Of a DNA stretch of 62,360 nucleotides, positions 25,420 to 32,703 are shown one piece after another. The notes below the pieces were generated by a model. The model did no database searches and was not told the DNA's origin. It worked only from the letters and a program-made list of their open reading frames with translations. Position 1 is the first letter of the stretch, and every line of letters begins with the position of its first letter. The stretch comes from Terriglobia bacterium (GTDB lineage Bacteria > Acidobacteriota > Terriglobia > Acidiferrales > UBA7541), in the NCBI GenBank assembly GCA_020072765.1, contig JAIQGD010000023.1:1-62360 (forward strand), given 5' to 3'. Both the position numbers and the translations under genes were made by a program.

Positions 25420-26904
25420 TCAGTCCTCTCCCCGCAAGACCCACGTATCCTTGCTTCCCCCGCCTTGCGACGAATTCACCACCAGGGAATTCTTCTGGAG
25501 AGCGACCCGCGTTAATCCCCCCGGCACAATCGTGACTTTCTCTCCGTCGTACAGGCAGTACGGCCGCAAGTCCACGTGGCGCCCGCCCATGCATCCCCCC
25601 TCGGAATCATAGGACGGCACGCGCGAAAGCGGCACCACCGGCTGCGCGATGTAATTCCGTGGGTTGGCCTGGATGCAGCGGCGAAACTCCTCGATTCTCT
25701 TGGCGTCGGAAGCGGGCCCGATCAGCATGCCGTAACCCCCCGATTCTCCGGCGGGTTTCACCACCAGTTCCGGGAGATGATCGAGCACGTAGGCCAGGTC
25801 CTCCGCCTTGCCGCACAGGTAGGTTTTCACCGTCCCCAAAATGGGTTCTTCCGCAAGATAGTAGCGGATGAACTCGGGGACGTACGAGTAGATGGCCTTG
25901 TCGTCCGCCACCCCGTTTCCAATCGCGTTGGCCAGGGCCACGTTCCCGGCCCGGTACGCCGCCAGAAGTCCGGGCACTCCGAGAAACGAGTCGGGCCGGA
26001 AGCTCAGCGGGTCCAGAAACTCGTCATCCACGCGGCGGTAGATGACGTCGACGCGTTTCAACCCCCGGATCGTCTTCGTGTACACCATGCCGCCGTCCAC
26101 AATCAGATCGCGCCCCTCCACCAGCCCAATCCCCATTTGTCGCGCCAGAAAGCTGTGTTCGAAATAGGCGCTGTTGTATATGCCCGGCGTTAACAGCACG
26201 ATCTGGGCCTCGGCTTCGCCCCGGGGCGAAAGGCTGCGCAGGATCCGGGACAGCTCCGCCGGATAATGGTCCACCGGAAGCACCTCGTGGGCCCGGAAAA
26301 CATCGGGAAGCGTACGGGTCATGACCAGCCGGTTTTCCAGCACGTAGGAAATGCCGCTGGGCGTGCGCACGTTGTCCTCGAGCACGCAGAACTCGCCCGT
26401 CTTCGAGTCGCGCACCAGGTCGATTCCGCAGATGTGCGTGTGGATTCCCCGCGGGACTTCCACCCCGATCATTTCCCGCCGAAATTGAGGACACGAATAC
26501 ACCAGAGAGCGGGGGATTCGGCGATCCTTGAAGATACACTGCCGGCCGTAGACGTCCTGCAGAAACAGGTTGAGCGCCACCACCCGCTGGGACAGCCCCC
26601 GGTTGATCCGCTCCCATTCCGAACGCGCCAGGATGCGTGGGATGAGATCGAACGGAAACAGCCGCTCCGTGCCCTGGCCATCGCTGTAAACGGTGAACGT
26701 GATGCCCTGGATCAAAAACGCCAGGTCGGCAAGTTTCCGCTTCTCCTCAAACTGCCCGGGCGCCATGCTGGCGAGCTTTTGAAAAAGCTTCCGGTATTGG
26801 GGACGCGGCTGGCCGGGAGCGGCAAACATCTCGTCGTAGAAAGCCCCCGGGTCGTAGCCCTCAAACAGGGCTGATTGGAGCATGTGTGCGGGCGCCGCTG
26901 GCAT
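25420..26904 (-). CDS. Circularly permuted type 2 ATP-grasp protein
   Basis: The 494-residue protein belongs to the circularly permuted ATP-grasp type 2 family (DUF404/DUF407). Features are PGAFYDEMF near the N-terminus, the [17 protein letters not shown] stretch in the middle, [12 protein letters not shown], and the C-terminal [16 protein letters not shown] nucleotide-binding segment. These enzymes are thought to form peptide-like bonds at the cost of ATP; none has a firmly known substrate. It is the first gene of the operon with alpha-E and transglutaminase, divergent from ribA. A second ATG at 26883 is an equally good start. Confidence 0.88.
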   Translation of the reverse strand: MPAAPAHMLQSALFEGYDPGAFYDEMFAAPGQPRPQYRKLFQKLASMAPGQFEEKRKLADLAFLIQGITFTVYSDGQGTERLFPFDLIPRILARSEWERINRGLSQRVVALNLFLQDVYGRQCIFKDRRIPRSLVYSCPQFRREMIGVEVPRGIHTHICGIDLVRDSKTGEFCVLEDNVRTPSGISYVLENRLVMTRTLPDVFRAHEVLPVDHYPAELSRILRSLSPRGEAEAQIVLLTPGIYNSAYFEHSFLARQMGIGLVEGRDLIVDGGMVYTKTIRGLKRVDVIYRRVDDEFLDPLSFRPDSFLGVPGLLAAYRAGNVALANAIGNGVADDKAIYSYVPEFIRYYLAEEPILGTVKTYLCGKAEDLAYVLDHLPELVVKPAGESGGYGMLIGPASDAKRIEEFRRCIQANPRNYIAQPVVPLSRVPSYDSEGGCMGGRHVDLRPYCLYDGEKVTIVPGGLTRVALQKNSLVVNSSQGGGSKDTWVLRGED

Positions 26905-27022
26905 GGGAGGACTTTAGCAGGGCCGTCAAAATAGCTCTCACGCAAAAAGTTGATGGAACGAATCAGAGATTCCCCGTCTGGCATTTCCCGGCGAGCGATG
27001 CGAGATGGGATGGCGAACCTGC

Positions 27023-27028
27023 TATAAT
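27023..27028 (+). promoter_or_regulatory. TATAAT -10 box of ribA
   Basis: A consensus TATAAT lies 11 bases before the ribA ATG; the -35 region is not clear. It would give a 5' leader of only about five bases, so ribA may be translated from a nearly leaderless mRNA. Confidence 0.5.
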
Positions 27029-27039
27029 GACCGATTCCT

Positions 27040-27654
27040 ATGAAGCGTCGAAAGCCAACCAGCAAAGCGCGCGTCGTGGCACGGGCCAAATTGCCCACGC
27101 GTTTCGGGCGATTCACCATCGCCGGCATCCAGGGCCGCGGCCCGGCCGAAGAGGCCGTGGCCATCCAGCACGGCCGGCTTTCGCCGGGCAAGGCCCCCCT
27201 CGTGCGGATTCACTCGCAGTGTCTTACCGGAGATGTCTTTACCTCCCAGCGATGCGATTGCCGCGCCCAGCTCGAACTCTCGCTCCGCAAAATTGCCCGC
27301 GAACCCTCCGGCATCGTTCTCTATTTGCCGCAGGAGGGCCGCGGCATCGGCCTCATCAACAAGGTGAAGGCCTACGAACTCCAGGACGGGGGACTTGATA
27401 CGGTGGAAGCGAACCGCCGGCTGGGATTCGCGGCCGATTCGCGGGACTACGATTTCGCGGCCGCCGCTCTGAAGGCCCTGGGCGTCCGCTCCGTGCGATT
27501 GCTCTCCAACAACCCCGACAAAGTCCAGCAGCTCGAACAGGGCGGAATTCGCGTCGTCCGGCGCATCCCCTGCCGCCCGCCCACGAGCCATCATTCCCGC
27601 GCTTACCTGCGCACCAAAAAGGACAAGCTCGGCCACCTGCTCGCCGGCATCTAG
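27040..27654 (+). CDS. ribA: GTP cyclohydrolase II
   Basis: RibA opens GTP to 2,5-diamino-6-ribosylamino-4-pyrimidinone 5'-phosphate, the first step of riboflavin synthesis. The 204-residue protein is the stand-alone form, without the RibB domain. It shows HSQCLTGDVFTSQRCDCRAQ with the three zinc-binding Cys, LPQEGRGIGLINK with the catalytic region, and LLSNNPDK and the C-terminal Arg/Tyr-Leu-Arg-Thr-Lys-Lys-Asp-Lys-Leu-Gly-His segment. It is a single-gene unit between the divergent ATP-grasp operon and the repeat at 27655, and no other rib gene is nearby. Confidence 0.92.
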   Translation: MKRRKPTSKARVVARAKLPTRFGRFTIAGIQGRGPAEEAVAIQHGRLSPGKAPLVRIHSQCLTGDVFTSQRCDCRAQLELSLRKIAREPSGIVLYLPQEGRGIGLINKVKAYELQDGGLDTVEANRRLGFAADSRDYDFAAAALKALGVRSVRLLSNNPDKVQQLEQGGIRVVRRIPCRPPTSHHSRAYLRTKKDKLGHLLAGI

Positions 27655-27841
27655 CAGGATGCTTGCCCGCCTTTGTAGCAGCCGCCTTTAGGCGGGCGCT
27701 TTGGTCTTGTGCGTCGCGGCTTTACAGCATGAGGGAAAAGGGCGATTTTTAGGAGGCCGGGGCTTCAGCCCGGGCGTAACTTGCCTGGAATCAGGAGGCC
27801 TTAGCCCCTCAAGCTCCCGGAACCGTCTCTTTCAGCACCCA
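27655..27841. repeat. Diverged relative of the 18324 element, with palindromic insert
   Basis: The right half (27803-27841) aligns with the right end of the element at 18324-18493, including the AGCCCCT-CAAGCTCCC and CTTTCAGCACCC stretches, and the left edge has the matching CAGGATGCT. Inside lie a GCCCGCC/GGCGGGC hairpin (27664-27697) and a TTTGTAGCAGCCG segment akin to repeats at 52 and 61 kb. The terminal repeats are no longer intact. No gene is seen. Confidence 0.6.
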
Positions 27842-27847
27842 GCGAGC

Positions 27848-28048
27848 TTATCCCCCGCCGACGAAGTGAACGATCTCAAAACTATCGTTGGATAACACCG
27901 CGGTGTCTTGCCAGCGCGCCCGAGGAAGAATGTCGCGATTGCGTTCGATCGCCAGCCGGTCGCCCGCCAGTCCCAGGTGCTCGACCAGCGTAACCACCGT
28001 CAGCCCCTCGGGCACCTCGCGGCGCTCTCCGTTGATCGTGATATGCAT
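27848..28048 (-). CDS. thiS: ThiS-type sulfur carrier protein
   Basis: A 66-residue ubiquitin-fold protein with N-terminal MHITINGERREVPEG and a C-terminal Val-Gly-Gly-Gly end. The terminal Gly-Gly is the site that is adenylated and then carries sulfur as a thiocarboxylate for thiazole synthesis. The final Gly is one more than the usual Gly-Gly. No thiG, thiF or thiE lies beside it, so the thiamine role is inferred from the family only. A MoaD-like role is less likely given the sequence but not excluded. It follows the upstream gene by 2 bases. Confidence 0.82.
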   Translation of the reverse strand: MHITINGERREVPEGLTVVTLVEHLGLAGDRLAIERNRDILPRARWQDTAVLSNDSFEIVHFVGGG

Positions 28049-28050
28049 GA

Positions 28051-28683
28051 CTACGAGCTTGGCGCCGCGCTGGCCGGCGGAGCCTTGGCGCGCGACCTCA
28101 TGGTGAAGCGAATCTCGTCGCGCCCGGCATCCGTCTTCGCGGTAATCACCAGCGCCAGGTCGCCCGATCCCAGCGGCGGCAGCGGAAACTGAATTTTCAC
28201 GCGCCCCGCTTCGTCGGTCGTGCCCGTGTGCAGCGCGTTGGCCAGCGCGCCTTCGATCGCCGCTTCCACTTGCGCGCCCGCCTGCGGCTTCTGGTCCGCG
28301 CGCCCCAGAATTTCCACCTCCAGCGAGACGCGCCCCGCCGAAAGCCACGACCCGGTATTGAGTAGTTGCACTTGGATCCCGCCCGCCGGGTTTGTCTGTC
28401 CCCCCGCCGACGCCAGCTCGGCCGCCAGCGCGCCGGAGCGCAGGTCACCAATCACGTTGCTGTGTTGCAGTTCCACGCGCTCGCGCAACGCCTCCGCGCT
28501 GAAGGCCGGCGAAGCCGCGAATTGTTCGTAGTTCGAGGACCGCCGCAGCAGCACTCGGCCACTCTGGTACACGGCGGTGTCGATCACCGGGCGGCTGGGT
28601 CCCCGGTCTTCGGTCTGCACGTGGAAGACCTGATCGCCCACCCGGACGTCGGTGTTGAATCCGGAACTCATTGGCCGCTGCAT
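28051..28683 (-). CDS. Conserved hypothetical protein upstream of thiS
   Basis: A 210-residue protein; a second ATG at 28671 (MSSGFNTDV) may be the true start. The N-terminal part (Asp-Val-Arg-Val-Gly-Asp-Gln-Val-Phe-His-Val-Gln-Thr-Glu-Asp) and following strands look like a small beta domain. Residues ~100-200 resemble an Ig-like/beta-sandwich segment of the kind found in surface or adhesive proteins (Ser-Leu-Glu-Val-Glu-Ile-Leu, Asp-Glu-Ala-Gly-Arg-Val). No signal peptide or catalytic motif is seen. It ends 2 bases before the start of thiS, so the two form an operon. Function unknown. Confidence 0.6.
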   Translation of the reverse strand: MQRPMSSGFNTDVRVGDQVFHVQTEDRGPSRPVIDTAVYQSGRVLLRRSSNYEQFAASPAFSAEALRERVELQHSNVIGDLRSGALAAELASAGGQTNPAGGIQVQLLNTGSWLSAGRVSLEVEILGRADQKPQAGAQVEAAIEGALANALHTGTTDEAGRVKIQFPLPPLGSGDLALVITAKTDAGRDEIRFTMRSRAKAPPASAAPSS

Positions 28684-28738
28684 CCCTCCTGAACTGCCCG
28701 GCGCGCTTCCGCATCGTAAAAAATGTTTTCGGAGTTCA

Positions 28739-28767
28739 TTGACCGCCGCGCACCTGGACGTTATTAT
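28739..28767 (+). promoter_or_regulatory. Sigma70-type promoter of the nuo operon
   Basis: TTGACC (28739-28744) and TATTAT (28762-28767) are separated by 17 bases, close to the sigma70 consensus. The nuoA ATG follows 15 bases after the -10 box, so the leader is only about 8-10 bases long. Confidence 0.65.
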
Positions 28768-28782
28768 ATCAGCGCCTTGAAC

Positions 28783-29151
28783 ATGGATAGCAGCTACCTC
28801 GACATTTATGCGCCGCTTTTGCTGATGTTTATACTAGCGGCCGGACTGGCCGGAGTCTTGGTCGCCGCGTCCACCCTGGTGGGACGGCACAAGCACACCC
28901 GCGAAAAGGATCAGCCCTATGAGTGCGGCATCACCCCCACAGGTGACGCTCGTGCTCCCTTTTCCGTGCATTTCTATCTCGTGGCGTTGATTTTCATCCT
29001 GTTTGATATTGAGGCCATCTTTCTCTACCCATGGGCATTGGTCTACCACGAGCTGAAAGTATTTGGCTTTGTGGAGATGATGCTCTACATTATGATTCTG
29101 CTGGTCGGTTACATTTTCCTCTGGAAAAAGGGAGCGCTCGACTGGAGTTAG
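28783..29151 (+). CDS. nuoA: NADH-quinone oxidoreductase subunit A
   Basis: NuoA is a small membrane subunit of complex I at the quinone cavity. The 122-residue protein has three helices, and its first loop contains YECGITPTGDARAPF followed by HFYLVALIFILFDIEAIFL, the family signature with the conserved acidic residues. The ATG at 28783 is chosen because a promoter lies just upstream; a start at 28723 would put the promoter inside the gene. It heads the operon, but it is followed by nuoC and not by nuoB. Confidence 0.93.
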   Translation: MDSSYLDIYAPLLLMFILAAGLAGVLVAASTLVGRHKHTREKDQPYECGITPTGDARAPFSVHFYLVALIFILFDIEAIFLYPWALVYHELKVFGFVEMMLYIMILLVGYIFLWKKGALDWS

Positions 29152-29182
29152 CGGCCGGCTGCCCTCCAGAAGCGGACGTATA

Positions 29183-29659
29183 GTGGAACCCCAGGAAAAC
29201 GACAAACTTCCGGTGGTGCGCAAGCTCCGCGAGTGGGATGCCCAGGCGATCGCCCAGGTCACCCAGTTCCGGGGCGAGGTCACCCTCGTTGTGTCCCGCG
29301 AGCAACTCCGCCGCGTCGCCGAGTACCTCGCGTCCGAGCCCTCGCTGCAGTTTTCCTTCTTGTCGGACATTACCACCGTCGACCGCTTTCCCATCGAGCC
29401 CCGCTTCGAAGTCAATTACCACCTGGTTTCGCTGGACCGCCACGAGCGCCTGCGCCTCAAGGTGTGCTTGCCGGGGACCGATGCCGTCGTCCCGACCCTG
29501 ACTTCCGTCTGGCCCACGGCCAACTGGCACGAACGCGAGAATTTCGATCTCTTCGGCATTCGCTTTGACGGCCATCCCGATCTCTGCCGCATTCTCCTGC
29601 CGGACGAATGGGAAGGCCACCCGCTGCGCAAGGACTATCCGGTCGAGGGGTATCGCTAA
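29183..29659 (+). CDS. nuoC: NADH-quinone oxidoreductase subunit C
   Basis: The 158-residue protein is the 30-kDa subunit of the connecting module of complex I. The C-terminal region (WPTANWHERENFDLFGI, then HPDLCRILLPDEWEGHPLRKDYP) is the diagnostic signature. It is separate from nuoD, not fused. It starts with GTG 31 bases after nuoA; nuoB, which normally lies between these genes, is absent. The stop is five bases before nuoD. Confidence 0.93.
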   Translation: MEPQENDKLPVVRKLREWDAQAIAQVTQFRGEVTLVVSREQLRRVAEYLASEPSLQFSFLSDITTVDRFPIEPRFEVNYHLVSLDRHERLRLKVCLPGTDAVVPTLTSVWPTANWHERENFDLFGIRFDGHPDLCRILLPDEWEGHPLRKDYPVEGYR

Positions 29660-29663
29660 GGCC

Positions 29664-30881
29664 ATGGACACTACCCGCCCCATGGCGACCACCATTGAAA
29701 CCGCGGCAGGCGCCGCCCAGTCCATGGTCCTCAACATGGGGCCGCAGCACCCCTCTACCCACGGCGTGCTCCGCGTGATCCTCGAACTCGACGGCGAAAT
29801 CGTTCTTAAGGCCCGGCCGGTGATCGGTTACCTCCACACCGGCATCGAGAAGTCCTGCGAATCGAAGACCTTTTCTCAGGCCATCACGCTCACCGATCGC
29901 ATTGACTACCTCGCGCCTCTGTCCAACAACCTGTGCTATTGCCTGGCGGCGGAAAGGCTCCTTGGGCTCGAGGTGCCCAAGCGCGCGCAGTATATCCGCG
30001 TGCTGCTCACCGAGCTCACCCGCATCGCCTCGCACCTGGTATGGCTCGGCACCCATGCCATCGACCTGGGCGCGATGTCCGTCTTCCTTTACACCTTCCG
30101 CGAGCGTGAAGAGATCGTCAAAATTTTCGAGTATGTCGGCGGCCAGCGGATGATGACCAGCTACTTCCGCATCGGCGGCCTCGCCCTCGAGCCTCCCCCG
30201 GACTGGCTCGACCGCGTCCGCCGCGTCGTCGATTCCATGCCTGCCCATATCGACGAATACGAAGGCCTGCTCACCCAGAATCGCATCTGGCTTGCCCGCA
30301 CCAAGGGCGTCGGACTCCTGAGCGCCGCCGATGCCATTGCCATGGGCGTTTCCGGCCCTTTGCTCCGCGCCAGCGGCGTGCCCTACGACGTTCGCAAGGC
30401 CTTCCCGTATTCCAGTTACGACGAGTTTGATTTCAACGTGCAGACCCAAACCGCGGGCGATTGTTTCGCGCGCTACCAGGTGCGCGTGGCCGAGATGCGC
30501 GAGAGCCTCAAAATCATCCGCCAGGCCATGGACAAGATCCCGGCCGAGGGGCCCTTCGTGGCCGAAGCCAAGGGCATCGTCCCGCCCTCCCGCGAGGAGA
30601 TGAAGACCTCCATCGAGGGCCTCATCTACCATTTCAAACTTTTCACCGAAGGATTTGCTCCGCCCCCCGGCGAAGTCTATCAGGCCATCGAATCGCCCCG
30701 GGGAGAGCTGGGAGTCTTTTTGGTCAGCGACGGCTCCGCCAAACCGTACCGCGTGAAGTTCCGCACGCCGTCGTTTGTGAATTTGCAGTCGCTGCCCAAT
30801 CTGTGTGAAGGACGACTGATTGCCGATGTCGTCGCCTGTATCGGCACCACCGACATTGTGCTCGGAGAAGTGGACCGCTAG
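29664..30881 (+). CDS. nuoD: NADH-quinone oxidoreductase subunit D
   Basis: The 405-residue protein is the 49-kDa subunit, related to the large subunit of NiFe hydrogenases, and forms one wall of the quinone site. NMGPQHPSTHGVLR, YLHTGIEKSCES and SPRGELGVFLVSDG are the family signatures; the His and the Tyr-equivalent residues near the quinone are in these segments. The ATG at 29664, five bases after nuoC, fits the normal N-terminus. It needs NuoB as a partner, which this cluster lacks. Confidence 0.95.
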   Translation: MDTTRPMATTIETAAGAAQSMVLNMGPQHPSTHGVLRVILELDGEIVLKARPVIGYLHTGIEKSCESKTFSQAITLTDRIDYLAPLSNNLCYCLAAERLLGLEVPKRAQYIRVLLTELTRIASHLVWLGTHAIDLGAMSVFLYTFREREEIVKIFEYVGGQRMMTSYFRIGGLALEPPPDWLDRVRRVVDSMPAHIDEYEGLLTQNRIWLARTKGVGLLSAADAIAMGVSGPLLRASGVPYDVRKAFPYSSYDEFDFNVQTQTAGDCFARYQVRVAEMRESLKIIRQAMDKIPAEGPFVAEAKGIVPPSREEMKTSIEGLIYHFKLFTEGFAPPPGEVYQAIESPRGELGVFLVSDGSAKPYRVKFRTPSFVNLQSLPNLCEGRLIADVVACIGTTDIVLGEVDR

Positions 30882-30887
30882 CTGGGG

Positions 30888-32696
30888 ATGAGCGAAAACC
30901 GGACCATGCAACTGCCGCCGCTGCTCGAAGCAAAATTTACCGAGATTATCGCGCGCTATCCCGTCAAGCGCTCGGCCCTGATCCCCATGATGCTCTACGC
31001 CCAGGATCAGTTCGGATTCCTGAGCGATGAGCTCCTGGGCGAAATCGCCGGCCGCCTCGACCTGAACATTACCCAGGTCGCCGAAACTCTCGAGTATTAC
31101 TCCATGCTCCGGCGCAAGCCCGCCGGGCGCTATCACGTCCAGGTCTGCACCAACATCTCCTGCATGCTCCGCGGCGGCAAGGAGATCTACGACCACGTCG
31201 AAAAGCGCCTCGGCATTGGACACAAGCAAGTTTCGCCCAACGGCACCTTCTCGCTCGAGGAAGTCGAATGCATGGGCGCCTGCACCGGCGCGCCCGCCAT
31301 GCAGGTCAACTACGACTTCTACGAGAATCTCGATCCCGCCAAAGTGGACGCCATTCTCGAGCAGCTCCAGCAGGGCAGCCGGCCCAAGCCCGTCCCGGTC
31401 ATCTCCGGCGCGCTGCACGAACGCCATCCCGCTGAAGTCCCTGTCATCAGCAAGCGCTTCGGAATTCCCGACTCGCGCACCATCGGCGTCTACCTCCAGC
31501 ACGAAGGCTATCAGGCCCTGGAAAAGGCCCTGAAGCAGATGACCCCGGATCAGATCATCGACGAAGTGAAGAAGTCGAATCTGCGAGGCCGCGGTGGCGC
31601 GGGATTCCCCGCCGGCATGAAGTGGAGCTTCGTCCCCAAGGACATCAACAAGCCCAAATACGTCCTCGCCAACGGCGATGAGAGCGAGCCGGGCACCTCC
31701 AAGGACCGCCCGCTCATGGAAATGGACCCGCACCAGCTCATCGAAGGCATGGTCATCGCGGGCCGCGCCATTGGCTCGCATCAGGGCTACGTCTACATCC
31801 GCGGCGAATATCGCTATGTCATCGACCTCGTCGAGGCCGCCATTGCCGAAGCCTACGCCAAGGGCTATCTCGGCAAGAACATTCTCGGCAGCGGATTTGA
31901 TTTCGACCTCGCCGCGCATACCGGCGCCGGCGCCTACGAGTGCGGCGAAGAATCCGCGCTGATGGAATCCCTCGAGGGCAAGCGCGGCTATCCGCGCATC
32001 AAGCCGCCATTCCCGGCCGTGGTGGGACTCTACGGTTGCCCCACCATCATCAACAACATCGAAACGCTCAGCACCGTTCCGGCGATCATTCGCCAGGGTG
32101 GCGAATGGTACGCCGGTCTGGGCACGCCGAGAAACGGCGGGACGCGCCTCTACTCGATTTCCGGACACGTCAACCGCCCCGGAATTTACGAGCTGCCGCT
32201 CGGTTTTCCGCTCCGCCGCCTGATTGAAGATGTGGCCGGCGGCGTGCGCGGCGGCAAGAAGCTCAAGGCCGTCATCCCCGGCGGAAGTTCCTGCCCGATG
32301 CTTTCCGCCGACGACTCGGTCGCCAAGATCGGCTCGATGCTGGGCTCCGGCGGCACCGTCGTGATCGACGAAGACACCTGCATGGTCGACGTCGCGCGCC
32401 GCATCATGCATTTCTACGCCCACGAATCCTGCGGCTGGTGCATTCCGTGCCGCGAGGGTACCACCTGGCTGCGCAAACTGCTCGACCGCTTCCACGCCGG
32501 CGGCGGAACGCCGGAAGACATCCCGATGATCGATGAGCTGGCCAAAAACATTCTCGGGCGGACGTTCTGCCCGCTGGGCGACGCCGCCGCGATGCCTACG
32601 ATCAGTATCGTCAACAAGTGGCGGCATGAATTTGAAGAACACCTCCAGGGCAAGTGCGCCTATAAGCCTGCCGAGATGATTTCCGGAGCGCGTTAG
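30888..32696 (+). CDS. nuoEF: NuoE-NuoF fusion (24-kDa plus 51-kDa NADH dehydrogenase subunits)
   Basis: One uninterrupted 602-residue frame holds two complex I subunits. Residues 1-165 are NuoE, with the [2Fe-2S] ligands Cys87, Cys92, Cys128 and Cys132. Residues ~185-602 are NuoF, which binds FMN and NADH: LRGRGGAGFPAG, the ANGDESEPGTSKDR segment, YECGEES, and ESCGWCIPCREGT plus a later Cys in GRTFCPLGD for the N3 cluster. The linker (about 165-185) is Pro-rich. The start is close to the nuoD stop (6 bases), and nuoG follows after 7 bases. The fusion should guarantee 1:1 stoichiometry in the NADH module. Confidence 0.93.
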   Translation: MSENRTMQLPPLLEAKFTEIIARYPVKRSALIPMMLYAQDQFGFLSDELLGEIAGRLDLNITQVAETLEYYSMLRRKPAGRYHVQVCTNISCMLRGGKEIYDHVEKRLGIGHKQVSPNGTFSLEEVECMGACTGAPAMQVNYDFYENLDPAKVDAILEQLQQGSRPKPVPVISGALHERHPAEVPVISKRFGIPDSRTIGVYLQHEGYQALEKALKQMTPDQIIDEVKKSNLRGRGGAGFPAGMKWSFVPKDINKPKYVLANGDESEPGTSKDRPLMEMDPHQLIEGMVIAGRAIGSHQGYVYIRGEYRYVIDLVEAAIAEAYAKGYLGKNILGSGFDFDLAAHTGAGAYECGEESALMESLEGKRGYPRIKPPFPAVVGLYGCPTIINNIETLSTVPAIIRQGGEWYAGLGTPRNGGTRLYSISGHVNRPGIYELPLGFPLRRLIEDVAGGVRGGKKLKAVIPGGSSCPMLSADDSVAKIGSMLGSGGTVVIDEDTCMVDVARRIMHFYAHESCGWCIPCREGTTWLRKLLDRFHAGGGTPEDIPMIDELAKNILGRTFCPLGDAAAMPTISIVNKWRHEFEEHLQGKCAYKPAEMISGAR

Positions 32697-32703
32697 GAAA
32701 TAC

